Shown one piece after another: positions 49,267-59,602 of a DNA stretch of 64,000 bases. The stretch is taken from assembly GCA_023205875.1 (NCBI GenBank), contig CP060767.1:124001-188000 (forward strand), in the 5' to 3' direction. Origin of the DNA: Chloropicon primus (Eukaryota > Chlorophyta > Chloropicophyceae > Chloropicales > Chloropicaceae). Each line of letters starts with the position of its first letter. Within the stretch, counting starts at the first letter, position 1. The notes below the pieces were generated by a model that was not told the origin of the DNA, searched no databases, and was given only the letters and a program-made list of their open reading frames with translations. Both the position numbers and the translations under genes were made by a program.

Positions 49267-51380
49267 CTAATCACACTTAATGTTCCTATAAATTGTCCTC
49301 ACAAACATTCCCGAGCTCAGGTATCCCACCGCTCCGCACATCAGCGAAAGCGCAAAGCAGAAAATCAGGGTGTAGCCGTAGTAAAAGGAGGCCTGATAAA
49401 GCCCCGTCATCTTTGTCTTGAACACATAGAAATGAATCGAGTAGAGGAACACGTAAATGCCCGTCGACGCACTTGACAGGAAGGACGTCCAGTGCCAGTG
49501 GTAGTTCTCCGCATTCAAGAGGAAGTAGGTGGCCACCACCGAAACGCAGGCCGTGACTATCAACATGATAAGGAACACCAGAAGCATGAACCCGTACACA
49601 TAGTACACCTTGTAGTTCCACATGCTCGTGAATAAAAAGTACATCTCAATGAAGATTGAGCCGAATGGCAGCAGTCCGCCAAGCAAGCTGATCGCAGTCG
49701 GAGTCAGGTACCAGGTCTTGTAAGGCACCGGGCTTGGTATTCTCTTGATTCTGCAGGGGTAATTTGGCACACCGTTCCAGTTCCTGCCTACAATAGTACC
49801 AGCAAGCGACAGGGGGGAGGTCACAAAGAAGAACAGGACCACCAGCATCACAATGTAAAGGAAAGGAATCGCGACCATGCTGTTGTGCGCCCACGCGATG
49901 GTATTCAGGATAAACATAATGGTGAACGCAAAACCAGGAAACAGGGCTGTCGAGAAGATCATTGTCTTGATCCAGTTCTTTCCATCGTTCTGCGAGTAGA
50001 AACTGCCCGAAAAGTACCCACCGACAAAGCTGATCAAGGCCCCCGAAATGATGACCGTGTTCAGGACAGCCCCCTGTTCCATGAACAAAGACCCGCAGAT
50101 GACGGTGACGACAACCACAACCGCCTGCACGCAGAACTGAATTCCTACGCCGTAAACTGCCGAAAGCCACATCAGGTGCCGTGGAGGTCTGAAGACATCC
50201 CCGTGCACCAGCTTCCACCCGTACTCATCATTCACGTCCCTCTCGAGAGAGTCCAGCTCGTCTTCCTTTGCGTACCTCGCGTAGTCCTTCTTCAGCGTCC
50301 TTATGAGGATCATGCTGACAAGGCCGACGAGGAAGATGACCATCATGAACGAGTTGAAGATGGAGAACCAGTGGATCTTGTGCTGGAAGAAGTTGAAGTC
50401 CAAGTACTGCTCAAACCTCCTGTGGAAGCTCTTTGTTGAGCTCTCGTACAACACCTCGTACGTGAAGGTCATCTTCTCATCCTCGCCGGACACCTTCAGA
50501 GGCGTCGGCTCCATCATCGTCAAGTGAACGTGAACGAGCCTGTCGCCATTGTGGCCGATAACAAACTTTTGATGGGTGAAGATGTATGCCTGTCCCTTCT
50601 CCCCTACCTTCCCAACAAAGCCCCAGATCGGTAAGTCGTCGACGAAGAACTCGAACCAATAGTTCTGCTGGATGGCGTCTTCCATCTTTTCCACGTCTCT
50701 CTGGTTCAAGGCTTGCTCACAGTACGTTGTCTTCGGCATGTCCTCCAGAAACTTAAAGTGGTGCAAGTTGCTCTTCACGAGCTCGTTACCCATCAGCACG
50801 TTCCCCAGTGACCCAAACCTACGTTGGAGCTGCTCTCGTCCCTAGTTGACCCAACCAAAGCACACACAGTCAGTCAAGAGAGTCCGTCAGAGTCAGAGCC
50901 CAAGGGCAAGAGCAAGGAACGGGTCAGCATGAAACACTTCGACGCGAGGAGCCAGGCAATCCGGTGACGAGCATTGTGCGAGTCTGCTCTCCTTTGCTCT
51001 GACTCTGATCCGATCCTCAAATGGAAGAGACCAAGCTTCTTGTGAATGGAGACAAACACAAAGCTTCACGTGGCTTTGTGGCATTCATTGGAGAGAGAAA
51101 GAGACAGTGTGCGTGCGTGCGTGTGACTTACCGCTTTGCAGAAGGGCAACGTGAAGTAGTTGAAGGTCTCTTGAGGGTTGTTGTAGGGTCCAACCTTGTT
51201 GGTCCACAACACGACTTCCTCACCGGCGACGTATTTGTGTGTCTGCTCGTCACCAAACGCCGCTTGTGGCGAAAGAGCAAGCAAGGACGAAAAGAGCAAA
51301 GCAAGGACGAGGGAGACGCCATGCTTCCGTCCCCCTCGCACCATGCGTCGCCGCTGTACCCCTCCACGGAACACCTCCAT
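49267..51380 (-). CDS. Transmembrane 9 superfamily member (nonaspanin)
   Basis: Exons 51380-51132 and 50841-49267 (GCG|gtaagt..aactag|GGA) give 607 residues. ATG 51344 would give 595 and begins directly with the signal peptide ([17 protein letters not shown]), so it may be the true start. The lumenal N domain ([25 protein letters not shown]) leads to nine transmembrane helices, with the family motifs [29 protein letters not shown] and [13 protein letters not shown]. The C terminus ends IKCD. TM9SF proteins sit in Golgi and endosomes and help sort glycine-rich transmembrane domains. Best likeness is TM9SF3/TMN8-12 type. The gene faces the RWP-RK-like gene tail to tail with 73 bases between. 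Confidence 0.93.
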
Positions 51381-51872
51381 CCTCCCCTTGACCTAAGACC
51401 TCCCTGTCTGATCACGGATCTCCCTCGCTCTCTCCTCGATCGATCATGACATGATGATCATGCCAGGAACTGGAGGTTCAAAAAACCAGGAGGGAGGAGG
51501 GGAGGAGCACTTTGGGGTGGTGATCAAAGCGGATCAATGGCGGGGAGAGATCAGGGGGGAACAATGTCGGGTGTATCGTCTCACGATCTTTCGAACGCGG
51601 TCTCGCTTCAAGGAATTGGTGCCATGGAAGGTTCACAACGATCGCGATGGAGCTGATGGATGGAGGAGCTCGAGCTCGGGGGAGGAGGGCTTTGGGGTGG
51701 TGATCAAGGCGGATCAATGGCGGGGAGAGATCAGGGGGGAACAATGTCGGGTGCGTCGTCTCGCGATCTTTCGAACGCGGTCTCGCTCGGCCCCTTGATG
51801 TGTGAAAGAGCTAATGGTACATGACTGTTTACGGTTTTTTTAAAGCGTGACTCGACAAGGATTCTTCTTCAT
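51381..51872. other. Region upstream of TM9SF, downstream of NDK7
   Basis: Holds the orphan tandem promoter pair described separately. No plus-strand gene follows it directly and no other gene is seen. Confidence 0.5.
51503..51788 (+). repeat. Orphan tandem promoter units (180 bp) antisense to NDK7
   Basis: Two copies of a block of about 105 bases: GGGGTGGTGATCAAAGCGGA, then AGATCAGGGGGGAACAATGT, CGTCTCACGATCTTTCGAAC and GCGGTCTCGCT. Core positions are 51588 and 51768. The orientation is plus, but the genes on both sides are on the minus strand. Confidence 0.75.
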
Positions 51873-52997
51873 CTAGGAAATAAGAATGTTGAAGAAGTAG
51901 TTGCTTTCCAGCTCCCCGTCCTCAGGGAGGTCGGTGCAATGGATCGCGTTCTGGACTTTGTTCACTCCGAACTGAGCCCTCAGGGACCTGGGCCTCAAGA
52001 CTCTAGCGATCTCCGGGTCAGCGGGGCCGCAGAACTCTCTGAAAGCTTCGACGGGGTTGCCGCCATTTTCGCTGATCTCAATCGCGATGAAGTCCCCGCT
52101 GATGAGCTCGTCCACCATCGAGTTGAACTCCGGCACGACGCCCTTGTAAACCTCGAAGAACTCTCCTGCGTTGGCGCGGTCTAACCTGAAGAGCTCCATG
52201 GCGGTCACGTTGAACTGCTGGAGGATTTGGTCGATGGCGAGCCCCTGGTAGCCAGCGATGAGGGCGCTAGGCTTGATGATGCACAAACAGCAGTTGCTCA
52301 AGTTCGCGCACTGGCCCACCCTGTTGTTGCCGAAGAAGAAGTCGAGCTCCGCCTCGGCGGTCTCGTCCGAGTCGCTTCCGTGGGCGGCGTTCATCGTGTT
52401 GTCCGTTCCAAACTTTGCCCTGATGCTCTCGGGCTTCTCCATCCTCGCAGTCTCGCTGTTGGTGGGGCCGAGGAGGGACCTCCACTTGGCTATGGCGTCC
52501 TCGCCCACGATCTCTATCGCGAGTATTGGCCCGCTCGTCATGAAGTCCACGAGCTTGGAGTAGAATGGTCTCTCCGAGTGGACGGCGTAAAAGTGCGCCG
52601 CCTCCTGCTGGGTGAGCTTGCACATCCTGAGCTGGTTGATCCTCAAGTTGCTCCTCACGATCGCGTTCACGATCTTCCCCGCGTTCAAGAAGGCGTCCGG
52701 CTTGACCATAGCGCACGTCCTCTCCGTCTTCTTCTGCAGCCTGTTCCTCGTGTACGCGTCCGCAAAGTCCACGATAGTCAGCTGCCTCGAGTACACCACA
52801 ATCTTCGCACCGATGTAGAGCATGTCACGCTGAATCCCGTCGTACGGGCAACGCTTCAGGAACGTCCTCTTGTTCTTGATGTCATACATCTCGATCTCCT
52901 TGGTGTCCAGGTAGTAAAAGAACTGGTAGCGCCAGTTCATCGAAGAGTGGTGGTCAAAGTTCTCCACGATGAAAGCATATCTCTCCGCTTGAGCCAT
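51873..52997 (-). CDS. NDK7: Nucleoside diphosphate kinase 7 (DM10 + two NDK domains), ciliary
   Basis: A single exon gives 374 residues (human NME7 376). DM10 domain at about 1-90 (FIVENFDHHSSMNWRYQFFY, YYLDTKEIEMYD). NDK domain A (about 90-225) has CAMVKPDAF and the histidine context NAAHGSDS. Domain B (about 240-374) has CIIKPSALIAG and NAIHCTD. NME7 is a gamma-tubulin-ring-complex and microtubule inner protein of cilia. Both active-site histidines appear present, while the second site has C in place of G after it. Together with the SHIPPO and WDR54-like genes this supports a flagellum. The upstream minus-strand side lacks a convincing shared promoter element. Confidence 0.93.
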   Translation of the reverse strand: MAQAERYAFIVENFDHHSSMNWRYQFFYYLDTKEIEMYDIKNKRTFLKRCPYDGIQRDMLYIGAKIVVYSRQLTIVDFADAYTRNRLQKKTERTCAMVKPDAFLNAGKIVNAIVRSNLRINQLRMCKLTQQEAAHFYAVHSERPFYSKLVDFMTSGPILAIEIVGEDAIAKWRSLLGPTNSETARMEKPESIRAKFGTDNTMNAAHGSDSDETAEAELDFFFGNNRVGQCANLSNCCLCIIKPSALIAGYQGLAIDQILQQFNVTAMELFRLDRANAGEFFEVYKGVVPEFNSMVDELISGDFIAIEISENGGNPVEAFREFCGPADPEIARVLRPRSLRAQFGVNKVQNAIHCTDLPEDGELESNYFFNILIS

Positions 52998-54170
52998 GAT
53001 TTCTGATTTCTCTCCGATTCTTTCCCTTGCTCTTGCGAAACTTGACAAAGCTTGTTCTTCTTCTTGTTGTTTTTGATCCGAGTCAAAGGATGACTTTGAA
53101 ACTTTGAGGACAGAGGCAAACAAGTTGGTTCACCTTTACTTGGTTGACCGAAGCAATCAAACAAACAAACAAACAAACAAACAATCAATCAACGCAATGT
53201 CTTCTCCCCTTCCTGGTGAAAGCAATGAATGCAAGAGTGGACTCGGGCTCTCTCGTGACGGAACCGCCAAAAGGTTCTTGCACAAATACTCGTGTCAACG
53301 ACGTTTTGTTGTCCTCAAGGCAAAGGCACGAAAGGGAAAAAAGGCTCGGGGCTCGTTTGAGAACCAAAACTTGAGTGAGGCTGCCAATAGTGATGTTTGG
53401 AGCAATGTGTGATGCCAAAGATGCTCCCTCCTCGGGGGCGGTGGTCTTGTCCTCGTCCTCTCTCGTCCTGGCGCACTCGGCTGTTTGATGCGTCTTGCCC
53501 TCCGCAGTCGTTGGTCAATTCCTTGTCAAACGTTCAGTCGTTCAAAGTATTCCACGAAAGACGTACCCTTTCGAGCGGAACAGACTCGCTTCGAATTAAG
53601 ACAATACGATGAACAGGGTAACGTCGTGGAGTGTGAAATGAGAGACCTGCCCTCAAGACGCGTTTAGAGAAGAAAAACAAAAGTTTTTGTTTTCAGAAAA
53701 CGAAAGGACTCGTTTTCAGAGTGTAATCCAAAATCATCCAAAAGCTAAAATCCTTCCCCCAAAGGTTTGGTTTGGGTTTCTGTCCGGTCGAGTGGGCGGC
53801 TTTGAGGACCGATTGGTGGGAGGGGGCGCCTTTGGAAGGTTTAGGAGCAACCAGGATCGAAAGTACGTCTCTCGGGCTTTCCATTGACCCCACGGATGCC
53901 CCAGACTTCGTCGCGAAACATCAGGGTATACGGTTTTCCAGCAGCAGAACTTGGGTGGGCTGGCTTTTGTGGGTTAGCTTGCCGAAGCAAAGGGCAAGGG
54001 GGCGAGAGGAAGGCGGCAGGAGGTGAAGGCGGTCACGGGCCGCGATAGGAAACTGCGCCGATTGGTCCAAGGTTCCATCTTTGAGCCCGTTTCGGCCAAA
54101 CCAAGCCAGGAGGTAGAGAGAATATACTTTGGGGACACAGAGGGAGCTTTCGAGAGATAGGCGAGGGAGT
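52998..54170. other. Intergenic between NDK7 and WDR54-like genes
   Basis: 1.17 kb. Holds an (AAAC)n run at 53156-53182 and two promoter units before the WDR54-like gene. Nothing with recognisable coding content was seen. Confidence 0.45.
53863..54100 (+). promoter_or_regulatory. Two shared promoter elements about 200 bp apart (WDR54-like gene)
   Basis: First at 53863-53910: ACGTCTCTCGGGCTTTCC, then ATTGACCCCACGG and ACTTCGTCGCG. Second, weaker at 54056-54100: GGTTCCATCTTTGAGCCCGT and TTCGGCC. Both are in sense orientation; the second is about 75 bases before the ATG. Confidence 0.5.
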
Positions 54171-55802
54171 ATGGGAGACGAGGGAGTGAAGTACTACAAG
54201 ATTCCGTTGGACGGGACGCCCTCCCTCCTGAATGATAACCTGAGCTCCGCGATCTGCAAGTGCGAGGAGTCTTCTGCCGAGGGGCCGCGGTGTCTCCTGC
54301 TGTACTCGTCGGGGCTGGACTACTACTGGCTGCACACCAAGGCGAGCACGCTGAGGAGCGAGCTCGGTGAGAGCAAGAAGGAGAACCGGTACGATGGCGA
54401 CAACCCCGGAGCCGGGGACGATGGGGCACTGGCCGAGGGTCAGGTCGTCAAGGAGTTCGTCCTGGAGGAGTACGTGGACAACTCTTGGACGAAGAGGAGG
54501 GGCTGCAACTCGGAAGACGAGTCCAAGTCACAACAACTCACGAGCACGAGCTCCCTGCAGAGGCAAAACTCCGCTGGAATTTCCTCGGCGACCCAGTCGG
54601 GGATCATGAGGGTGAGGCAGGCGCGGTTCCACCGAATCACGAGCAGGCACACCGCAGTCGTGGCGTGTGTGTCCAACATGGACGTGTTCGAAGTCGAGTT
54701 CTACTCCCTGTTGCAGACCTCGAGCTGCTCGGACTGGAAGTGCATCCTGCAGACCACCTTCACCCCGGGCTCGCACGATCCAACGGAGGAGTGGAGGACT
54801 TGGAACGCCGGGAAGAAGGGCTTGAGAAGGCCTTGCTACACCCAGGGCTCGTGCGTCGTGTACCAGTTGGAGGAGGGGAGCCTGGAACACGCGGAAGGGG
54901 CCAGCGTCACCACGGCTAATGATGGGAACCTTTCCTTTCTGGACTTGGTGGAGAAGCAAGTGTGCGTTGGATGCTCCAGCGGCGACACCTTTGTGTTCCA
55001 AGTGGTTCGAGAGGGGGACGACGACGTGGAGATCCCGCACCTCGCCACTCTGTCCTCGACAAAGGACTTGAGATCGGGCCCGGCGGTCGGAGCAAAGGTT
55101 AGCCTCACTTCCACGTCCCCCGTGGCCTGCCTTTGCTCTCTTGAGGAGGCTCACCTTGTGCAGTACGCCGCGGGCAAGGCCGGGAGGTTGTCCGATTGCG
55201 TCTGGGCGAACTTGCTCTTCGTCGGGCATGAGGACGGCACAATCGTTCTGTGGATGCTCGAGGAGTCCAAGGCGAGCGTGGTCTGGCGGACGAACGTTTC
55301 GAGCTACCTGGACAGCTTCACGAAGGTGGACGACGCCCTCGTGTCCATGAAGCTGCTGGCGACCACGAACCAGCTGGTCGTCTGCACCTTGAGCGGCCAC
55401 ATGGTCCTCGTGAACTTCGACAGGCTCACAGCGGAGACCAGGGCCACGGTGGCCGAGGATTCCAGGCACCTGCTCAAGCTGCGGGCTTGCCAGGTCTGCG
55501 TCTCGAGCGTCGAGGTGTCGCGAATTCACGCCGGTTGGATCACCGGCGTGGCGATGTCGGTCGTTCCCGGAAGCGGCAAGAATCTCGTGGCCACTTGCGC
55601 CCAAGATGGCACGCTTCACCTCTTCCAAATCCTCCGAGAGGCCGAAGAGGGCGCCACCCACGCCAAGTGCCTCTTCTCGCACTCGATGCAGTTCTACCAG
55701 TTCACGGGCATCTCGTTCCTCCGGTGCGACGACGGGGGCGTGAAGCTCGCCGCTTCGTCGTACGAGGACGGGGACATGACGGTCTTCCACGTGGACCTGT
55801 GA
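54171..55802 (+). CDS. WD40-like beta-propeller protein, WDR54-like
   Basis: A single exon gives 543 residues. Start IPLDGTPSLLNDNLS matches the WDR54 opening (NLS near residue 20). Later blades include NLSFLDLVEKQVCVGCSSGD, LLFVGHEDGTIVLWML, VVCTLSGHMVLVNFD, HAGWITGVAMS, LVATCAQDGTLHLFQIL and a closing GISFLRCDDGGVKLAASS. Compared with human WDR54 (334 residues) it has inserted low-complexity loops (about 60-150 and 200-260). WDR54 is reported in cilia-bearing lineages and in EGF receptor regulation; the call rests on a few blades and the ends, so a generic propeller is the alternative. Confidence 0.6.
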   Translation: MGDEGVKYYKIPLDGTPSLLNDNLSSAICKCEESSAEGPRCLLLYSSGLDYYWLHTKASTLRSELGESKKENRYDGDNPGAGDDGALAEGQVVKEFVLEEYVDNSWTKRRGCNSEDESKSQQLTSTSSLQRQNSAGISSATQSGIMRVRQARFHRITSRHTAVVACVSNMDVFEVEFYSLLQTSSCSDWKCILQTTFTPGSHDPTEEWRTWNAGKKGLRRPCYTQGSCVVYQLEEGSLEHAEGASVTTANDGNLSFLDLVEKQVCVGCSSGDTFVFQVVREGDDDVEIPHLATLSSTKDLRSGPAVGAKVSLTSTSPVACLCSLEEAHLVQYAAGKAGRLSDCVWANLLFVGHEDGTIVLWMLEESKASVVWRTNVSSYLDSFTKVDDALVSMKLLATTNQLVVCTLSGHMVLVNFDRLTAETRATVAEDSRHLLKLRACQVCVSSVEVSRIHAGWITGVAMSVVPGSGKNLVATCAQDGTLHLFQILREAEEGATHAKCLFSHSMQFYQFTGISFLRCDDGGVKLAASSYEDGDMTVFHVDL

Positions 55803-55980
55803 GCGGAGCAGCGAGCGAGCGAGGAAGCTCAAAAGGGACCGCGTAAGAAAGCAAGCAAGAAAGAGAAAACCCACTAACTACCTCGTCATCATCATATTAC
55901 ATTCCCCAAAGCCCATGTCACAGCCCCTTACCCCAAAAGCAAAAGCTTTGCGCGCACGGAGCTAGCCGACATCCTTCGAA

Positions 55981-56393
55981 TCACTTGGACACCGCTGGCT
56001 CCACGATCTCCTTCAAGGTCCACCTCTTGGTCTTGCTCGAGGGCCTGGCCGCCTCCACGATAACGACGTCCCCCTCGTTGCAGGCGTTGTCCTCGTCGTG
56101 CGCGTAAAACTTCTTCGTCTTCTTCATCCTCTTCCCGTACTTTGGGTGAGCCACGGTGCGGGTCACGCGAACCACTGCCGTCTTGTCCATCTTCGTGCTC
56201 ACGACAGTTCCCTTGAGTTTCTTGATGATCTTGTCCTCGTCCGATGCCGTGGCGGACATGGCGGAAACTTGTCGCCTCCCCAACCGACCAAACGAACAAG
56301 GCACCACGGACGCCTGCGTCCTCGCGCCACCGACCACCGCGACATGGCTCCCGGGCCTCGCAACCGAGACGCCTCCGCACAACCCAGCCCTGT

Positions 56394-56397
<4 letters not shown>
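55981..56397 (-). CDS. Organellar ribosomal protein uS17 (bacterial type), nuclear-encoded
   Basis: A single exon gives 138 residues. The last 90 match bacterial uS17: [40 protein letters not shown] and [20 protein letters not shown]. The first 45 residues ([16 protein letters not shown], then [13 protein letters not shown]) are a transit-peptide-like extension. It is either plastid or mitochondrial; the sequence is closer in feel to the cyanobacterial/plastid form (KTKRW). In red-type plastids rps17 stays in the plastid genome, so a plastid target would favour a green lineage. Upstream in-frame codons are just a translated (GA)n run, so the start is set at 56397. Confidence 0.87.
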
Positions 56398-56440
<43 letters not shown>

Positions 56441-57256
56441 GCCATTCCATCATCACAACATCATCCATCCCAGGAAGGAGAAGAAAAAAAAAACACTTTG
56501 GTCAGCCTCTCCAATCCTCACCCTTGGGTCGTTTCTCTCGAGGGAGGGGTCAAACGAAAGCTCGCGACACGAATCTTCGACTGATTGTGCCGCAACACGC
56601 ACTGCCCTCGTCCCTCTCCTCTTGCAGACGCCTGAAAGACTCACCCCTCTTCGCCTCCCTTCGCCGCCGCAGAGCTTTTCTCAAGTTTTGGATAAAATGA
56701 AAAATTTTCCGCCACAAAAAAGTTGAGAGTTGTATTCGATGTAAAGACTATTATTGAGTGTATGAAACATGCCAAGCAAGCCAAGTTCTGCAATTGCAAG
56801 GAGACGTGGTCGATGTGTGTCGCGCCTTGCCTCCCCTCCTCCATGCACGCACGCACGCACGCACATGCGCACACTCTCCCCCTCTCTCTTTCCTCACCCT
56901 CTCCCTTTCCTCCAAACTTGGAAGGAGGAGTTTCTCCCTTCGGACTCTCCCTTCGGACTCTCTCCTTGGAAGAGTTCAGGAGGAGTTCAGGATGGAAACC
57001 AAAGCAAAGCAAAGCAAAGCAAAGCAAAATGTCCATCATCGTGCGCACACGGACGATACCTCACTTCACTTCACTGGGGTGTTCCCCTGAGCAAGGCAAG
57101 GACCTTGATCGTCGTCTTGCAGGAGGGCCTTCCTCTCTTGGGTGTAAGGAGGTCTACTCTTGGGTGTCCTCTGCTACTAGAGACGAGTCACTTTACAACA
57201 AGTTACAACAGCAGGCAGCAACGCAGCAAGGTCTTGACCTTTGTCGCTCTTGTGAG
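56398..57256. other. Divergent region uS17 / PH-like gene
   Basis: Begins with (TC)n at 56398-56436, then the uS17 promoter element. A (GCAC)n run lies at 56843-56862, an imperfect repeat of TCTCCCTTCGGACTC at 56934-56962 and (AAAGC)n at 57000-57027. No gene recognised. Confidence 0.45.
56512..56584 (-). promoter_or_regulatory. Shared bipartite promoter element (uS17)
   Basis: Minus strand: GTGTCGCGAGCTTTCG, then TTTGACCCCTCCCTCGAGAG, AAACGACCC and AGGGTGAGG. It lies 115-185 bases upstream of the ATG. Confidence 0.6.
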
Positions 57257-57526
57257 ATGACTACGCTTTACGAGGACAAGTTCGTGTGCATCACGGAAGA
57301 TGGCGTGGAGATCAAGTGGTACTACTTTCCTTGCGGGACATCCAAGTTCATCGCCTTTGAGGACATCAAGTGCTTCAGGCTCGAGCCCATAAGCCTTTTG
57401 AAGAGCAAGGGCTGGGGCATGGGCCTGAGCAACGTGTGGTATGCTTGCGACCTCCTGAGGCAGATGAGCAACGAGCAGAGGAGGTGAGTGCGTCATTGCA
57501 TGCATCCCATCCATCGACAGAGACGA

Positions 57527-57557
<31 letters not shown>

Positions 57558-57931
57558 CTCGTACACTGCACTTTTCTCTTTCCTCTTGCCAGAGAGGAAG
57601 AGGAGGGAAGGAATACCCCTGACACTTTCCAACTTCAACTCCTTCCAAACGGTGCAGGTTCGTGTCCCTGACGGTGTCCAACGAAGCCTCCAAGTGTTCC
57701 TGCTGCGTGAAACGGTAAGTGAAAGCCAAGAGGAGGAGAGGAGGCCAGTTTTAGTGGACTCCACCACCACCGGTGTGACTAACAGGCTCTGTGTCGGTCT
57801 CTCTCTCTTTCGTTCCGTTCTCCAGCGCGTGCTGCGGTTGGCTGAACCCGAGAAAGGGTTTCTCCGTCGAGAACTTGAAGAAGGTCCAAGACATCATGAG
57901 GGACAAGGCAGGTCAAGACCTCCTTTCCTGA
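57257..57931 (+). CDS. Small PH-like protein with a cysteine cluster
   Basis: Exons 57257-57483, 57658-57714 and 57826-57931 (AG|gtgagt, CG|gtaagt; acceptors ggtgcag and tctccag) give 129 residues; the middle exon is only 57 bases. The protein begins MTTLYEDKFVCITEDGVEIK, then WYYFPCGTSKFIAFEDIKCF, resembling bacterial/algal PH-like domains whose second strand reads Y.FP.G..K.I....I. After the splice comes a cysteine-rich centre (KCSCCVKRACCGW) and a helix (GFSVENLKKVQDIM). No signal peptide. Function unknown; the cysteines could bind metal or be lipidated to fix the protein on a membrane. All three exons join in frame, which supports it as a real gene. Confidence 0.65.
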
Positions 57932-58654
57932 GTGACAGACAAGACATGACAGGACACACACACACACACACACACAGAGCCTGTTCTGGTCTGGCCTGGG
58001 AAAGACAACGGCGGTCGTTTGTAGTTCAATCAAGCAATACAATCATTCACTTTCTTGGACAAGAACAATCCATCCCATGCCACCGAGTGAGGGACGCACA
58101 CGACAGTGACACCCCTGCGTGGAGACTTGTGGAGAAATGAGGTCGCGTGCTGCCTATTTTTCAGGCATCTTTTGCCCGTCCACTGCAAGCGGGGCTGTCG
58201 TGTCCCCTCTCAACCAATCCCACCCTCACCCTCCTCGCCGCTCGGAGAAAAGAGAGAGAGAGAGAGAGACAGAGAGAGAGGGCAATGTGGTAGATGGATG
58301 GACCCGGTGCAGTGCCCCGCCCTCTCCCTCTCTCCCTCCCCCCCTCCCTCCCTCTCTCTCTCTCCACAACCTCCGTCCTCTCGTCCGTCGCATGACACGT
58401 CAGCTCGACAGGATCCCAGGATCGCATCAACATGGGACCACGTCGCCGCCTCACTCACTCCAGACCGTGGCAAAGGACGGCAACGGAGCCGGCGGTCAAG
58501 AAGATCGAACACGCGAAGGTGCTCCTGCTCCCCGTGATCCTCCCCCCTCCGCCTCTCTCGCTCTTCGTTCGTCGTCGTAACGCTTTTCCTTCTGCTGCTC
58601 TGCGTGCGTGCCCGTGCGTTACGACGCTTGTGCGTGCGTGCGTTACGGTTCTAG
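57932..58654. other. Intergenic between PH-like and ShKT genes
   Basis: Holds (CA)n at 57955-57976, an (AG)n run at 58250-58280 and a CGTCGTAACGC/GCGTTACGACG inverted pair (58574 and 58614). No gene or shared promoter element recognised. Confidence 0.45.
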
Positions 58655-59602
58655 ATGAAGATGGTGGTGATGAGGCGGTCGGCGTGTCGCTCCCGTGCCG
58701 CCGCCGCGTTTGTGGTCCTCGCCGCCCTCCTCCTCCTTTCCCCCTGGTGCGAGGGAAGGTCGTCGTCGAGGAGAAAGAGAAGCAGCAACAGCAGCAGCGG
58801 CGTTGCGGTGAAGGATCTCTTCGAGGTTTGTGACGACAGGGAGCCCAGGGGCGGCCACTCGTGTGGCAAGCAGGCGTCTTGGGGCAAGTGCACGGAGCAG
58901 TGGTTCATCGACGGGAGGTACTGCAGGAAGACATGCGGCCTGTGCAAAGAATTCGACCCCAGGAGGACGGAGCTGGAGCTCAGAGGGTCGATGAACCGGT
59001 GCGGCGTCAAGGACAAGCAGAGGGCGAGCGCCTGCCTGGACGCGGTGCAGGGCAAGAGCATGTCCGAGCTCACGGTGCGGTCCAAGGGGCTCAAGGGAGG
59101 GCCTGGGGCTGGCAAGCTGAGCATCGAGGAGCTGGTGGTGTCGGGCGCCTTGGGGAACCTCGTTGAGGACTGCAACGTCGCGTGCATCGTGAAGCACTCC
59201 TCGGATCTCTTGGTCCACGCGGTGATCGGTAACTTCCTGTCGGAGCACGAGGCAAAGAGCGCAAAGCTCGAGGACGTGCTCACCGTCGACGTGGTTTCCC
59301 GAGTCTTTCTGGACTTCTTCAAGCACGTGGGCTGCTCGACGGAGCAGTTCGTCGCGATCGTGCCCAAGCTGTACAAAATTCTGCTGGAGCACGTCCCGGT
59401 GAACGACCGAGACTTGCTGGGGAAGATCTACCAGATCCAAGGCTATGACGAGGCCTCCAACACGACCATCAGCTACACGTCCACTTTCGGGAGCTTCCCA
59501 TCCGCCTCGACGTGCCTGGCCAAGTCCCTGAAGATGTTCTTGAGCGTGAGAAAGTGCGACGGCGGCGGAGGCGGCTACCACTGTTACAGGGGAGGGCGCT
59601 AG
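58655..59602 (+). CDS. Secreted protein with ShKT/SXC domain
   Basis: A single exon gives 315 residues. A signal peptide (AAAAFVVLAALLLLSPWCEG) is followed by a short serine/arginine linker and one ShKT-type six-cysteine domain at about 58-98: CDDREPRGGHSCGKQASWGK, then CTEQWFIDGRYCRKTCGLC. In other algae and animals this small fold is often attached to secreted enzymes (prolyl hydroxylases, peroxidases, metalloproteases). The remaining 215 residues hold more cysteines (CGVKDKQRASACLD, DCNVACIVK, GCSTEQF, TCLAKSL, RKCDGGGG) and are mostly helical by appearance, with no family I recognise. It is probably extracellular or vacuolar. It converges on PP4R3. Confidence 0.7.
   Translation: MKMVVMRRSACRSRAAAAFVVLAALLLLSPWCEGRSSSRRKRSSNSSSGVAVKDLFEVCDDREPRGGHSCGKQASWGKCTEQWFIDGRYCRKTCGLCKEFDPRRTELELRGSMNRCGVKDKQRASACLDAVQGKSMSELTVRSKGLKGGPGAGKLSIEELVVSGALGNLVEDCNVACIVKHSSDLLVHAVIGNFLSEHEAKSAKLEDVLTVDVVSRVFLDFFKHVGCSTEQFVAIVPKLYKILLEHVPVNDRDLLGKIYQIQGYDEASNTTISYTSTFGSFPSASTCLAKSLKMFLSVRKCDGGGGGYHCYRGGR

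Noticed and set aside
56398-56445. Extended N terminus of uS17 made of Glu-Arg repeats
   Set aside because: It is only the translation of a (GA)n microsatellite upstream of the likely ATG.
58161-58512. Overlapping frames rich in Arg-Glu between 58.1 and 58.5 kb
   Set aside because: They are products of an (AG)n microsatellite, with no homology or splice support.
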